A DNA stretch of 64,000 nucleotides from a virus: positions 186,001 to 250,000 of the IMG/VR virus record IMGVR_UViG_3300017917_001996, one strand, 5' to 3'. Both the position numbers and the translations under genes were made by a program. Positions 1-9,683 of the stretch are shown here, in pieces (within the stretch, counting starts at the first letter, position 1; each line of letters begins with the position of its first letter). The notes beneath the pieces are model-generated. The model saw only the letters and a program-made list of their open reading frames with translations. It did not search any database and was not told where the DNA came from.

Positions 1-1434
1 GGCACGGATGCAAACGGATATCTATCAGCGTGGCTAACTGGCGATGTAGCAGACATAACCGGAAGCACATCAATGACTTTGAATGCTTGGCATCATTTTG
101 CATTATCTGGTCAAACAGGATCTATTAATTTATTTTTAAATGGAATACAGCAAGGAGCAACTTATACAGGTGGAACAACTATCAGTTCTGGCGGATTACT
201 AACCCTGGGTGTAACGTCAACGGCTTTTCAAAATCTTTTGACAGGCTATTTAAGTAACATACGAATACTTAAAGGACAGGCGTTATATACATCGAATTTT
301 ACCGTTCCTACTGCACCACTAACAGCAATTGAAAATACAAGTTTGTTGACCTGCCAAAATACTACAATAGTAGATAACAGTACCAATAATTATACTATTA
401 CAAAAACAGGTTCTCCGTCTGTAAGTAGTCTAAGTCCTTTTGCAGTAGAGCCCGGTACGGTTCAATTGACAACCAATGGACGAACTCTTGATTTCCCTAT
501 CACTTTCGGTGAATTAACTAACGGATCAGGTGTAGTAAAATTAGATGGTGCGTTAACATTAGGAAGTACCAGATCTGTTACTCATACTATTGGTACCTTA
601 GATTTAAATGATTTTACTTTAACTGCATTAACGTATGTTTCTAATATTGGCAACAACAGATCTATTAATTTTAGATCAACGGGTCTAATTGTGTTGTCTG
701 GTAGCGCCGCAACAGTATGGGACACATCTACAGGTACAGGTTTCTCCTGGTCGGGTAACTTTCAAGTTAATTCAACATACGCCGGATCCACTGGAACTAG
801 AACATTTAACTTTGGAAATATCTCCGAAACATATGCACCTAATGTTAAGGTTAGCACAGGAGCAGGCGTGTTTAGTTTAGGTACTGCTGCTGATGTAAAA
901 GTAGTTACAGGATCTATAAATGACTTTGACCTAACTAGTTTTGCTGGTAACTTAAACAACAGCACAAGAACTATTTACGGTAATTTAACTATACCATCAA
1001 CTGGGGGAAATATAATTGCTGGTACTTCGACAACCACATTTGGTTCAACTTCAGGTGTAGTTAAAACTGTTAACACCAATGCTAGAACAACGGATTTTCC
1101 GTATACCTTTGACGGAGTTGGTGGTAACTGGCAGCTGACAAATAATTTAGTAACTAGCGCAAGTCGTATAGTAACACTAACCAATGGTACTGTTGATTTT
1201 AATCAGAAATCAGTAACCGCTGCTAACATTAGAGTATTAACTGGAAATGCTGCACTAACCAATTTATCAACGACATTAAATATTGTACACACCAGTGGAA
1301 ATTTAACAATCAATTCAGGAACCATCAATAGCGCAACAACTGGTACATATACATTAACAGCAGGTAATTTAATTTTGAGCGGACCTTTAAGCACTGGAGC
1401 ATTTACCAATAACGGTGGGGGAATTTTGTTATGA
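1..1434 (+). CDS. Tail adhesin/fibre, LamG-containing, 5' part cut by window
   Basis: The frame is open from base 1, so the gene starts before the window; the first ATG inside is at 73. Residues after it (about 10-90) form a LamG/concanavalin-like domain, recognisable by WHHFAL near its start and by LSNIRILKGQALY. The rest is threonine/serine/asparagine-rich beta-repeat protein typical of phage receptor-binding fibres. The reading ends at a TGA at 1432-1434, directly after a run of five G at 1417-1421. The protein encoded from 1431 continues the same repeat pattern in the -1 frame, so the two reading frames are probably one gene broken by a one-base change (or a sequencing error). Role in host binding is inferred from domain type. 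Confidence 0.75.
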   Translation, partial: GTDANGYLSAWLTGDVADITGSTSMTLNAWHHFALSGQTGSINLFLNGIQQGATYTGGTTISSGGLLTLGVTSTAFQNLLTGYLSNIRILKGQALYTSNFTVPTAPLTAIENTSLLTCQNTTIVDNSTNNYTITKTGSPSVSSLSPFAVEPGTVQLTTNGRTLDFPITFGELTNGSGVVKLDGALTLGSTRSVTHTIGTLDLNDFTLTALTYVSNIGNNRSINFRSTGLIVLSGSAATVWDTSTGTGFSWSGNFQVNSTYAGSTGTRTFNFGNISETYAPNVKVSTGAGVFSLGTAADVKVVTGSINDFDLTSFAGNLNNSTRTIYGNLTIPSTGGNIIAGTSTTTFGSTSGVVKTVNTNARTTDFPYTFDGVGGNWQLTNNLVTSASRIVTLTNGTVDFNQKSVTAANIRVLTGNAALTNLSTTLNIVHTSGNLTINSGTINSATTGTYTLTAGNLILSGPLSTGAFTNNGGGILL

Positions 1435-4400
1435 GTGACTTAACAGTTACTTCTTTTGTATCAACAGGAACCACTGCACGTAGCATTGATTTTAGTACTG
1501 GCAATATAATAGTGGCCAACAATGCAGGTGGTACATTAATTAATATGACTGCCACTGGTTTAACCGCTACCGGAGAGAGCACCGGCAATGGATTTATCGT
1601 TCAAAACAATAGCGCGAATGCTACAACATTAACCTTTGGGGCATTTACAGAACCCAACGCAATGAACTTGTCTATTGACCGTGGTACATATGCATTAACC
1701 CTAGCATCCAGTGGCGCATATAGAAACTTAAATTTTACTGGATTTGCAGGTTCTCTAACTAACGTAGCAAGTTCTATATATGGAAACTTGATATTGTCTA
1801 CTGGAATGACTCTAGTAGCTGGTACCGCTGCTTGGACACTAGCTGCAACAACAGACAATTGGACTGTCACCACAAATGGCAAAACTCTTGATTTCCCTCT
1901 TACCTTCGGTACTGCTACTAGTGCATTGGCTACCTGGATCTTACAAGATGCACTTACACTAGGAACAACCAGACTTTTAACTCTTACCGGCGGTAATTTA
2001 AATATCAATGACAAAACTGTTACAACTGGGTTGTTTGCTAGCAACAATTCAAATACAAGAAATATTAATTTTGGCAATGGTAAAATAGTCCTTAACGCTA
2101 GCACAGCCGTAACAGTTTGGACTACAGCAACGACCACAGGTTTAACTGTTTCTGGAGTTCCTTTGGTCGAATCCAGAGGTGGTGGTACAGCTATAACAAA
2201 AACTATTACACCTGGATCATTAAACGAAGCTAACGCTATTAATTTTAGCTTGCTTGAAACAACTGGCTCGGTTACGTATGTTATCACAGCCGGTGCAGTC
2301 AAGAACTTAACAATAAATGGTGCACAGACCCTTAGTAATACCGCGTTGAGTATTTACGGTCACATTATTCATGGCACAGGTAATGGCACCACTACTTTTG
2401 CTACTGGTACCAACGCATGGACACTGGCTAATACAGGTACAACTACTGGTAATAATTACGGTGCATTTTTCCCATCGGGCGGGTATTTAACTGTACCAGC
2501 TAATTCAAATTATGTATTCGATGGTGATTTTACTATAGAAGGTTGGATGTACTTTACAAATGTGGGCTTCGTTGACCCGCAAAGTTTATTTTGTATAGGA
2601 AACGTTAGTGCTGGGTTTGATGTTCGTTGGTTTAATAGTCGTTGGCAAATTAGTTTTAATGCTGGCGCCGGTACTGACATGGGAGGCACTGCTACAAATA
2701 ATACATGGATTCACGTGGCTGCTGTTAGAAGTGGGTCATCGGTTAAGTTATACATAAATGGCGTAGCCACAGGCACTACTATTACTAATAGTTCAACGTT
2801 GGGATATAGTAATGTAGCTCTCGGTATTGGCGCAGGCGGGGTGACTGCAGGAAACCCATTGCAAAACGGATATATTTCTAACTTAAGAATAGTAAAAGGA
2901 ATTGCAGTTTATACTAATAATTTTACTCCTCCTAGCGGTCCGCTTACTGCTACACAGAGTGCCGGAACCAATATTGCAGCAATACCAGGAACGGAGACTG
3001 TTCTTTTAACTTGCCAGAGCAGCACGTTTGTTGATAATTCGTCTTACGGAGTCACTCCTACTCAGGTATCTAATGCAGCAGTTTCTGCTTTAAGTCCTTT
3101 TACACTTTACTCAACCAGCACCAAAGCTGTAGGTCTTCGAGCAACTGTGGATTTCCCAATTACCGTAAACGGCGTTGGCGGAGAATGGGAATTAGATAAT
3201 AACTTAACATTGGGTGCAACAAGGGTATTCACTTTAACCAATGGTACTTTTGACTTTAATAATAGAACAATAACTGCCAGCGGCATAACTGTCTTAACAG
3301 GATCAGCAACTGCTCGAAATCTAATAACTACTCTAGCAGTTACACATACCAGCGGTAGTTTGACTTTGGGTTCAAACATCAGTACCGGAGCTTATACATT
3401 AACTGCCGGTAATCTGTTCTTGGGCACAAATACACTAACAATGCTATCGTTTGCTAGCAACAATTCAAATATAAGAAATATAGATTTTGCCACAGGCAAG
3501 ATAGTCCTCAGTAACAGTGCAACAGCAACAATTTGGACTACAGCAACTGTTACAAATTTAACAACTTCAGGATCTCGATTAATCGAATCTACTGGCGGAG
3601 GAACCAGCGTTTTAAAAACAATTAATCCTGGATCATTAAGTGAAGCTAATGCTCTTAATTTTAGTTTATTGAACGTTGGCGGTACAGTAACATATTCATT
3701 TAATTCTGGTTCAGTGAATAATTTATTAATTAACGGACAACAAACATTTGATAACACAGCTACATTGACTATATACGGTAACTATACACATAGCATCTCT
3801 AACGGAACTACAACATTTACTGCTAGACCAAGTGCGTGGGTATTTGCGAGTACAACGGGAATCAAAACAATAACTACCGCGTCTGCAACACACGAATTTC
3901 CTTGGACATTCAATGGTGTTGGTGGCACATGGTTATTGCAATCCTCGGTTACGCTTGGTATCAATGGTACACTAACTTTGACTAACGGAAATGTAGACTT
4001 AAACGGATATACACTAACCAGCGGTTTGTTTGCAACAGCAGCCGGAACTAAGTCGTTAATATTCAATGGCGGAACACTGGCAATTACAGGCTCTGGTGCT
4101 ACCACATTTAATAATGCAAATACCTCGCAGCTAATCCTTGATAAAGGTAGTAGTGTTGGTACAATTAGTCTGACTAGCGCCATCGCCAAAACATTTATAG
4201 GCGGCAACTTTGATTATTCAGGTGTTATTTTAAATCAAGGTGGCACAGGAACACTAACTGTAGCCGGATCAAACACCTTCGAAGATTTGTCGGCTACTAT
4301 TAGCACTACTGCAAACTCTACAATAACTTTTAGTTCAGGAACAACTACTACATGGAAAAAGTTTACACTCAATGGTACAGCCACATACCAACCAACTGTG

Positions 4401-5555
4401 GCTTCGGATACAGTTGATAGCCCGGCTACTTTCTACAAAGAACCAGAACCAAGTGGATTTATTACAGGTATTAACTACATTCGAGCACAGGATATAACTT
4501 TTACTCCTTTCGCAACAGATGGCACAGACTTTATACGCTGGCATATAGGAGCAAATTCTGTTATTGTCAGTAGTACTGGTGCCCTAGCGCAAACTTACCT
4601 TGCTGGTTCTACGCCTAAAGTCTATGTTATTGAAACAGGATCATCCTGGAAAGTGCCGAATGATTTTAATACTACTAATAATAGTATACACTTATTCGGA
4701 GGCGGTGGTGGCGGCGGCTCGAGTGTTAGCGCAATAACAGCCCGAATTGGTAGAAGCGCAGGAGCCGGCGGCGGGGGCGGCTATACTCGAGTAACTAACT
4801 TTAATCCAAAGAATTTAATTTCTGTAGATTATACAGTTGGTGCAGGCGGGCAAGGATCGACAATTTATTCATCGCCTGGGGGTAACGGTGGTTCTACAGT
4901 ATTTTCAACATTTAGCGCAGGTGGCGGATCAGGCGGTGCTGCAATGGCAACTTCGTTAAGCGGAGGAGCAGGTGGTACAGGATCCACAGCAAACGGCGGT
5001 GCAGGCGGTAACGGTACTGATGGTGGTTTAAGTACATATACCGGCGGCGGAGGCGGTGGCGGAGCAGGCGGCGTGTATGGCAACGGCGCTAGCGGAGCTA
5101 TTGGTGGATCCACTAATAGTGATTCAGTTGCAGGCGGTGGTGGTGGCGGTGGCGCAGCCAGCGGCGGTACTGCAGGATCCGCTGGATCGGGTGTTAGCGG
5201 CGGTAGCGGTGGTAACAACTCTTTTGGCATCGGCGGAAGCGTTTTCTCAACAACTGTTTTTTCACGAGCTTTTGCTGGTGGCGGTGGCGCTGGTTCTTAT
5301 GGTGGCGTGTACCTTGGCGCATCACCTAGACCTGCAACAGCAGGCGGTCATGGAACTGATATTTTAAATTCTGTTGGTGCTGGCGGCGGCGGTGGCGGCC
5401 AAAACCAACGAGCTGCTGGTGGAACAGGCGGAAAATACGGCGGCGGCGGCGCAGGCGGTGCCCGATCGGGGTCTTCTGGTCTTAATGGTGCTACTGGCGG
5501 CATTATCATTCAATATCTACCAGTTACACCAAAATTCCTAGGCTGGTTCAATTAA
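1431..5555 (+). CDS. Giant tail adhesin with LamG and glycine-rich C-terminal domains
   Basis: 1374 residues, virion receptor-binding protein by inference. The N-terminal 340 residues are beta-repeats. Two related units, with GLFASNNSN near 2030 and LSFASNNSN near 3450, are similar at DNA level as well. A LamG domain lies at about residues 350-505, with WIHVAAVRSG and YISNLRIVKG. The C-terminal 300 residues are a glycine-rich region of the kind seen at tips of T4-like phage adhesins, ending in a GGIIIQYLP beta strand. The start ATG overlaps the TGA of the upstream reading frame and no Shine-Dalgarno site is evident, which favours a frameshifted single gene over a separate start. A sigma70-like promoter follows the stop. 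Confidence 0.8.
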   Translation: MSDLTVTSFVSTGTTARSIDFSTGNIIVANNAGGTLINMTATGLTATGESTGNGFIVQNNSANATTLTFGAFTEPNAMNLSIDRGTYALTLASSGAYRNLNFTGFAGSLTNVASSIYGNLILSTGMTLVAGTAAWTLAATTDNWTVTTNGKTLDFPLTFGTATSALATWILQDALTLGTTRLLTLTGGNLNINDKTVTTGLFASNNSNTRNINFGNGKIVLNASTAVTVWTTATTTGLTVSGVPLVESRGGGTAITKTITPGSLNEANAINFSLLETTGSVTYVITAGAVKNLTINGAQTLSNTALSIYGHIIHGTGNGTTTFATGTNAWTLANTGTTTGNNYGAFFPSGGYLTVPANSNYVFDGDFTIEGWMYFTNVGFVDPQSLFCIGNVSAGFDVRWFNSRWQISFNAGAGTDMGGTATNNTWIHVAAVRSGSSVKLYINGVATGTTITNSSTLGYSNVALGIGAGGVTAGNPLQNGYISNLRIVKGIAVYTNNFTPPSGPLTATQSAGTNIAAIPGTETVLLTCQSSTFVDNSSYGVTPTQVSNAAVSALSPFTLYSTSTKAVGLRATVDFPITVNGVGGEWELDNNLTLGATRVFTLTNGTFDFNNRTITASGITVLTGSATARNLITTLAVTHTSGSLTLGSNISTGAYTLTAGNLFLGTNTLTMLSFASNNSNIRNIDFATGKIVLSNSATATIWTTATVTNLTTSGSRLIESTGGGTSVLKTINPGSLSEANALNFSLLNVGGTVTYSFNSGSVNNLLINGQQTFDNTATLTIYGNYTHSISNGTTTFTARPSAWVFASTTGIKTITTASATHEFPWTFNGVGGTWLLQSSVTLGINGTLTLTNGNVDLNGYTLTSGLFATAAGTKSLIFNGGTLAITGSGATTFNNANTSQLILDKGSSVGTISLTSAIAKTFIGGNFDYSGVILNQGGTGTLTVAGSNTFEDLSATISTTANSTITFSSGTTTTWKKFTLNGTATYQPTVASDTVDSPATFYKEPEPSGFITGINYIRAQDITFTPFATDGTDFIRWHIGANSVIVSSTGALAQTYLAGSTPKVYVIETGSSWKVPNDFNTTNNSIHLFGGGGGGGSSVSAITARIGRSAGAGGGGGYTRVTNFNPKNLISVDYTVGAGGQGSTIYSSPGGNGGSTVFSTFSAGGGSGGAAMATSLSGGAGGTGSTANGGAGGNGTDGGLSTYTGGGGGGGAGGVYGNGASGAIGGSTNSDSVAGGGGGGGAASGGTAGSAGSGVSGGSGGNNSFGIGGSVFSTTVFSRAFAGGGGAGSYGGVYLGASPRPATAGGHGTDILNSVGAGGGGGGQNQRAAGGTGGKYGGGGAGGARSGSSGLNGATGGIIIQYLPVTPKFLGWFN

Positions 5556-5558
5556 TTT

Positions 5559-5587
5559 TTGACAAAACTAAAACTAGGCTATATAAT
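5559..5587 (+). promoter_or_regulatory. sigma70-like promoter, predicted leaderless
   Basis: TTGACA at 5559-5564, 17-base spacer, TATAAT at 5582-5587: a perfect consensus. The ATG of the glycosyltransferase gene is at 5593, so a transcript starting 6-7 bases after the -10 box begins at the start codon. There is no Shine-Dalgarno site. Confidence 0.85.
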
Positions 5588-5592
5588 AGCGT

Positions 5593-8500
5593 ATGAAAAT
5601 TGCTATTATAGATATAATTGGGCTTCCGTATGATGGTACAACGGTACACAATCAAGGACTAGGCGGAAGTGAAAGCGCAGTAACATTCATGGCCGAGCAG
5701 CTGGCTCGGTTGAATTTTGATGTAACTGTTTTTAATAACTGCAACATTGATCACGCCCGTCCTGGGGTATATTCGGGTGTACTGTATAGACCACTTGAAG
5801 ATCTAACTCAAGATCACGAGTTTGATATTGTTATTAGCAGCCGAACTATAATTCCATTTGTTGACCCACACAGGTATCACGAACTTAACGACAATCGTGC
5901 ATTTGCACTGCAACACTATAATCTCTATGACCGTGTAGTCTCCCGAGCACAAATGAGAATTCTTTGGATGCATGACACCTTTTGTCTAGGTGATAACATG
6001 ATCGAAGAGTTGGCTGTCAGCAATCGGATTACCGATATCTTTACACTAAGTGACTTTCATCTAACCTATGTGGCTAACTGCCATCACGGACGCCGCAGAA
6101 ATTTTGAAGTACTTAAACCAAAGTTGTTTATTACTAGAAACGGTGCTAACTGTTATCACAAAGAAATCGATCTAAAGAAAAAAGACCCAAATCTCTTTGT
6201 CTATAATGCCAGTGTGACCAAAGGAATGATACCCTTGGTTAATGAAGTTTGGCCAAGATTAAAAGCACAAATACCCGAAGCTCGGTTAAAGGTAATCGGT
6301 GGTTATTACAGATTTAGCGAAAGCTCGGGACCCGATCAGCAAGAACAAGATTGGCGACGAATGGTTGCTGATTCAAGGTATGCTGAGTTGGATATTGAGT
6401 TCACCGGAGTTATTCCACAAAAAGCAATCGGTGACATCTTAGCAGAATCTAATTTTATGATATACCCAACGGCGTTTCCTGAAACGTTTGGAATATCAAC
6501 ATTAGAATCATTACTTTACAATACTCCAGCAATTACTTGTAGATTCGGTGCTCTTGAAGAAATTGCAGTCGAAGGTGCTTGTTACCTAATAGACTATGCC
6601 GTTGAACCTAACAGTTTATTTCCTGATATCAATCGAGTTGAGCAAGTACAAAAATTTGTAGACCTGGCTGTACGTGCTTATCGTGATCCATATCTACATC
6701 AACAAAAACAACAATACTGTAACGTGGTCAAAGACATCGCTGGTTGGGATAGTGTAGCTCTACAGTGGAAGCAGCATTTCTATAAGAAAGCTGGAGAGTA
6801 TTTGTCGCGAGACGAATATCGTGCTGTGAGCAAAATCAATCACAAAGTGCACAAAATTTGGAATCGTCGATACACTAACCCTATAGAGTTTGAACACTAC
6901 AAGCCGGGTAATGAACAACCCATTGTGGTTGTGAGTACATTCTATAACTGTGCCAACTACATTGCACGTTGCATCAAAAGTGTAGCCTCTCAAGATTACG
7001 ATAATTACAGTGTCTACCTGGTTAATGATGCCAGCACAGACAACACGCTAGAAGTAATCAACCAAACATTATCCACATTGCCTGTGGATATTAGATCAAA
7101 GTTTAAAACAATCAATCGTGATACAAATGTTGGTGCAGTAAAAAATCAAGTTGAAGTATTTAGAAGTATTCGAGATCCTGAATCAATTGTTATGATTCTA
7201 GATGGCGACGACAGTTTAATAAACAACAATTCCATTTTTAGCTACTACAATTCTATCTATGATGGAACAACAGAGTTTACCTATGGTAGCTGTTGGAGTA
7301 TGGTTGACCGCATACCTTTGATCAGCCAACCTTATCCAGAACACATCAAACAGTCTCGAGCATATAGAGAGCATAGGTTTAATTGGAATATGCCTTACAC
7401 GCATCTTCGCACATTTAAACAATATTTGATTAACAATATTAACAATTCGGTATTCAAGGATCAAGATGGTAATTGGTTCCGTGCTGGCGGCGATGGTGCT
7501 ACTTTTTATAACTTAATTGAAGCAGCTGATCCAGATAAGGTTAAATGCTTACAGGAAGTTGTCTATAACTACAACGACACTAATCCACTGAATGATTACA
7601 AGATAAATGGTCACGAACAAAATAAAACTGCCGATGCTATTCTAAATCAAAAGAAAACAGAAAGCAAATTGTATTCGGTGATTGTTCCTACAATGTGGAA
7701 GACTGCTAAAACATTTGCAGGCTTTGCCAAATCTTTGTGTGCACACCCGTTAGTGGGCGAATTAATCATTATTAATAATCAAAGTGAGTTGACCCCTGAA
7801 GGACTCAACAATCCTAAAATTAGAATGATCGATCCGGGCAGAAATATCTATGTTAATCCTGCCTGGAACCTAGGAGTAAAAACAAGCAGATACGATCGTT
7901 TGTGTATTGTCAATGACGATGTTATATTTGATCTGACTGTACTAGAACGATTAAAAGATAGGCTAACACCCGAATCAGGAGTATTTGGACTTTGTCCTGG
8001 TGTAGCCGATTTTAACCAACCTCCGGTTATTAACGGTAATATCGATATTATTCCATGGTCTGGCCAACACACCTACGGCTTTGGTTGCTTGATGTTTATA
8101 CACAAAAAGTCTTGGCGAGAGATTCCTGCAGGATTAGAAATTTACTATGGCGACAACTTTATCTTTGACTTGCAGCTACATGAAAAGAAAACTAACTATC
8201 TAATAACCAACATGTTGTTCAAGTCCCAGTTTGCAGCCACGACATCAGACAAATCTATTACTGCTGGATTCTTAGAAAAAGAAACACCGATTTACGAACA
8301 AATAAAAAGCCAAGGATTTACAACTAAAAAACAAGAGATAGCACCTGCTATAAACAAAACCGCAATGCCTAAAAAAAGAATTTTAATTGCTATCCCTACT
8401 GCACGTAACATAGAAGCAGAAACATTTAAAAGCATATATGATTTAGAAATACCCGAAGGGTATACTGCCACGTTCCAATACTTCTATGGTTACAACGTTG

Positions 8501-9651
8501 ATCAAGTTAGAAATCTGATTGCTGATTGGGTAGTTAGAGGATTTGATTATTTGTTTAGTGTAGACAGTGATATTGCATTTCCGCCAGACACTTTGAAGAA
8601 GTTATTAGCACACGATAAAGACATGGTTTCTGGTTTGTATATTCAGCGCAAGCCCGGGCAGCATATCTTAGAAGTCTATGAGCATAATGGTCGAGGTGGT
8701 TCGAGTAACATACCCTATGAGAAAATTGTTGGACGAGGATTAGTAGAAATTGCCGGCTGCGGCTTTGGTTGTGTGCTAGTTAAAGCCGAAGTAATGCGAG
8801 CCATTCCTTACCCGCATTTTGTTTATCATAGTGCAATCGACCATAAAGACACTATCAGCGAAGATGTTGATTTTTGCCGTAAAGTGTTAGCTAAAAACTT
8901 TAAGATCTGGGCTGACACAACAGTGCAGTGCCGACATATTGGTTCAGCCGAGTTTGTTATTAACAACAACATTAAGCCAGTATCTGCCGAATCGAGACTT
9001 AGAGAATTACACAGTCAACGACTATTGCCACAAGCACATGTTGAATACTTGCAAAGACTAGCAGCATTGGGATTAAATCCTCCTGTGATATATGATCTCG
9101 GTGCTTGTGTGTTACATTGGACCAACGAAGCTCGTAGAATATGGCCCAATGCAAAGTACTATGCATTCGAAGCCATGAGCAGTTGCGAGTTCTTATACAA
9201 AGAAGATGGTATCGAGTACGCTATGGGTTTGCTCAGCGATGTCGATGGCAAAGAATTAGACTTTTATCAAAATGAAGAACATCCCGGCGGTAACAGTTAT
9301 TATCGAGAAAACTCAGAGGTGAATCCGCAGGCTCCTATGTATTTTAATGAATCTCATCGACGTCGTTTAATTAGTCGTAGTCTAGACAGCCTGGTAAAAG
9401 AAAAAGGTTTTGCTATGCCTGCCTTATTAAAAATGGACATACAAGGTGCTGAACTAGATGTACTACGCGGCTCTACACAGGTACTTCAGTCCGTGACTGA
9501 TGTTATCTTAGAGTTGCAAGTTGTTGAATACAATAAAGGTGCACCACTTCGAGATACCGTATTAGCATATATGGACAGTATCGGTTTTGACTGTATAGGT
9601 ATGTTCTGTAATAACGGTCCAGACGGGGACTATCATTTCAGAAAAAGATGA
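5593..9651 (+). CDS. Five-domain glycosyltransferase/FkbM methyltransferase polyprotein
   Basis: 1352 residues holding what are usually separate enzymes. Residues 1-395: GT4/GT-B glycosyltransferase (GLGGSES near the N-terminus, YPTAFPETFG and E-rich donor site). About 440-680: GT2/GT-A domain with VSTFYNCANYI, NDASTDNT and the metal-binding DGDD near 535. About 690-920: second GT2-like domain with IVPTMWKT and VNDDV near 773. About 926-1140: third GT-A-like domain with AIPTARN and SVDSD near 990. About 1163-1352: FkbM-type SAM methyltransferase with IYDLGA and KMDIQGAE. It should build and methyl-cap a short glycan in the cytoplasm; acceptor unknown (LPS, capsule or virion protein). It sits between two glycine-rich adhesin genes and has its own early-type promoter with no leader. 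Confidence 0.85.
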   Translation: MKIAIIDIIGLPYDGTTVHNQGLGGSESAVTFMAEQLARLNFDVTVFNNCNIDHARPGVYSGVLYRPLEDLTQDHEFDIVISSRTIIPFVDPHRYHELNDNRAFALQHYNLYDRVVSRAQMRILWMHDTFCLGDNMIEELAVSNRITDIFTLSDFHLTYVANCHHGRRRNFEVLKPKLFITRNGANCYHKEIDLKKKDPNLFVYNASVTKGMIPLVNEVWPRLKAQIPEARLKVIGGYYRFSESSGPDQQEQDWRRMVADSRYAELDIEFTGVIPQKAIGDILAESNFMIYPTAFPETFGISTLESLLYNTPAITCRFGALEEIAVEGACYLIDYAVEPNSLFPDINRVEQVQKFVDLAVRAYRDPYLHQQKQQYCNVVKDIAGWDSVALQWKQHFYKKAGEYLSRDEYRAVSKINHKVHKIWNRRYTNPIEFEHYKPGNEQPIVVVSTFYNCANYIARCIKSVASQDYDNYSVYLVNDASTDNTLEVINQTLSTLPVDIRSKFKTINRDTNVGAVKNQVEVFRSIRDPESIVMILDGDDSLINNNSIFSYYNSIYDGTTEFTYGSCWSMVDRIPLISQPYPEHIKQSRAYREHRFNWNMPYTHLRTFKQYLINNINNSVFKDQDGNWFRAGGDGATFYNLIEAADPDKVKCLQEVVYNYNDTNPLNDYKINGHEQNKTADAILNQKKTESKLYSVIVPTMWKTAKTFAGFAKSLCAHPLVGELIIINNQSELTPEGLNNPKIRMIDPGRNIYVNPAWNLGVKTSRYDRLCIVNDDVIFDLTVLERLKDRLTPESGVFGLCPGVADFNQPPVINGNIDIIPWSGQHTYGFGCLMFIHKKSWREIPAGLEIYYGDNFIFDLQLHEKKTNYLITNMLFKSQFAATTSDKSITAGFLEKETPIYEQIKSQGFTTKKQEIAPAINKTAMPKKRILIAIPTARNIEAETFKSIYDLEIPEGYTATFQYFYGYNVDQVRNLIADWVVRGFDYLFSVDSDIAFPPDTLKKLLAHDKDMVSGLYIQRKPGQHILEVYEHNGRGGSSNIPYEKIVGRGLVEIAGCGFGCVLVKAEVMRAIPYPHFVYHSAIDHKDTISEDVDFCRKVLAKNFKIWADTTVQCRHIGSAEFVINNNIKPVSAESRLRELHSQRLLPQAHVEYLQRLAALGLNPPVIYDLGACVLHWTNEARRIWPNAKYYAFEAMSSCEFLYKEDGIEYAMGLLSDVDGKELDFYQNEEHPGGNSYYRENSEVNPQAPMYFNESHRRRLISRSLDSLVKEKGFAMPALLKMDIQGAELDVLRGSTQVLQSVTDVILELQVVEYNKGAPLRDTVLAYMDSIGFDCIGMFCNNGPDGDYHFRKR

Positions 9652-9652
9652 A

Positions 9653-9679
9653 ACTAAATATCTAATACTAGATATTTAG
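9653..9679 (+). promoter_or_regulatory. Late promoter octamer inside a perfect palindrome
   Basis: ACTAAATA at 9653-9660 resembles the T4 late box. Bases 9654-9664 and 9669-9679 are perfect 11-base inverted repeats (CTAAATATCTA) with an ATAC loop, so the box occurs on both strands. The palindrome lies directly before the adhesin gene at 9684. It could be a late promoter, a hairpin in the leader, or an operator. Confidence 0.5.
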
Positions 9680-9683
9680 AAAT

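Noticed and set aside
4865-5230. Proline-rich minus-strand ORF opposite the glycine-rich adhesin
   Set aside because: Complement of GGN-rich codons always gives proline-rich frames; no start site or conserved features.
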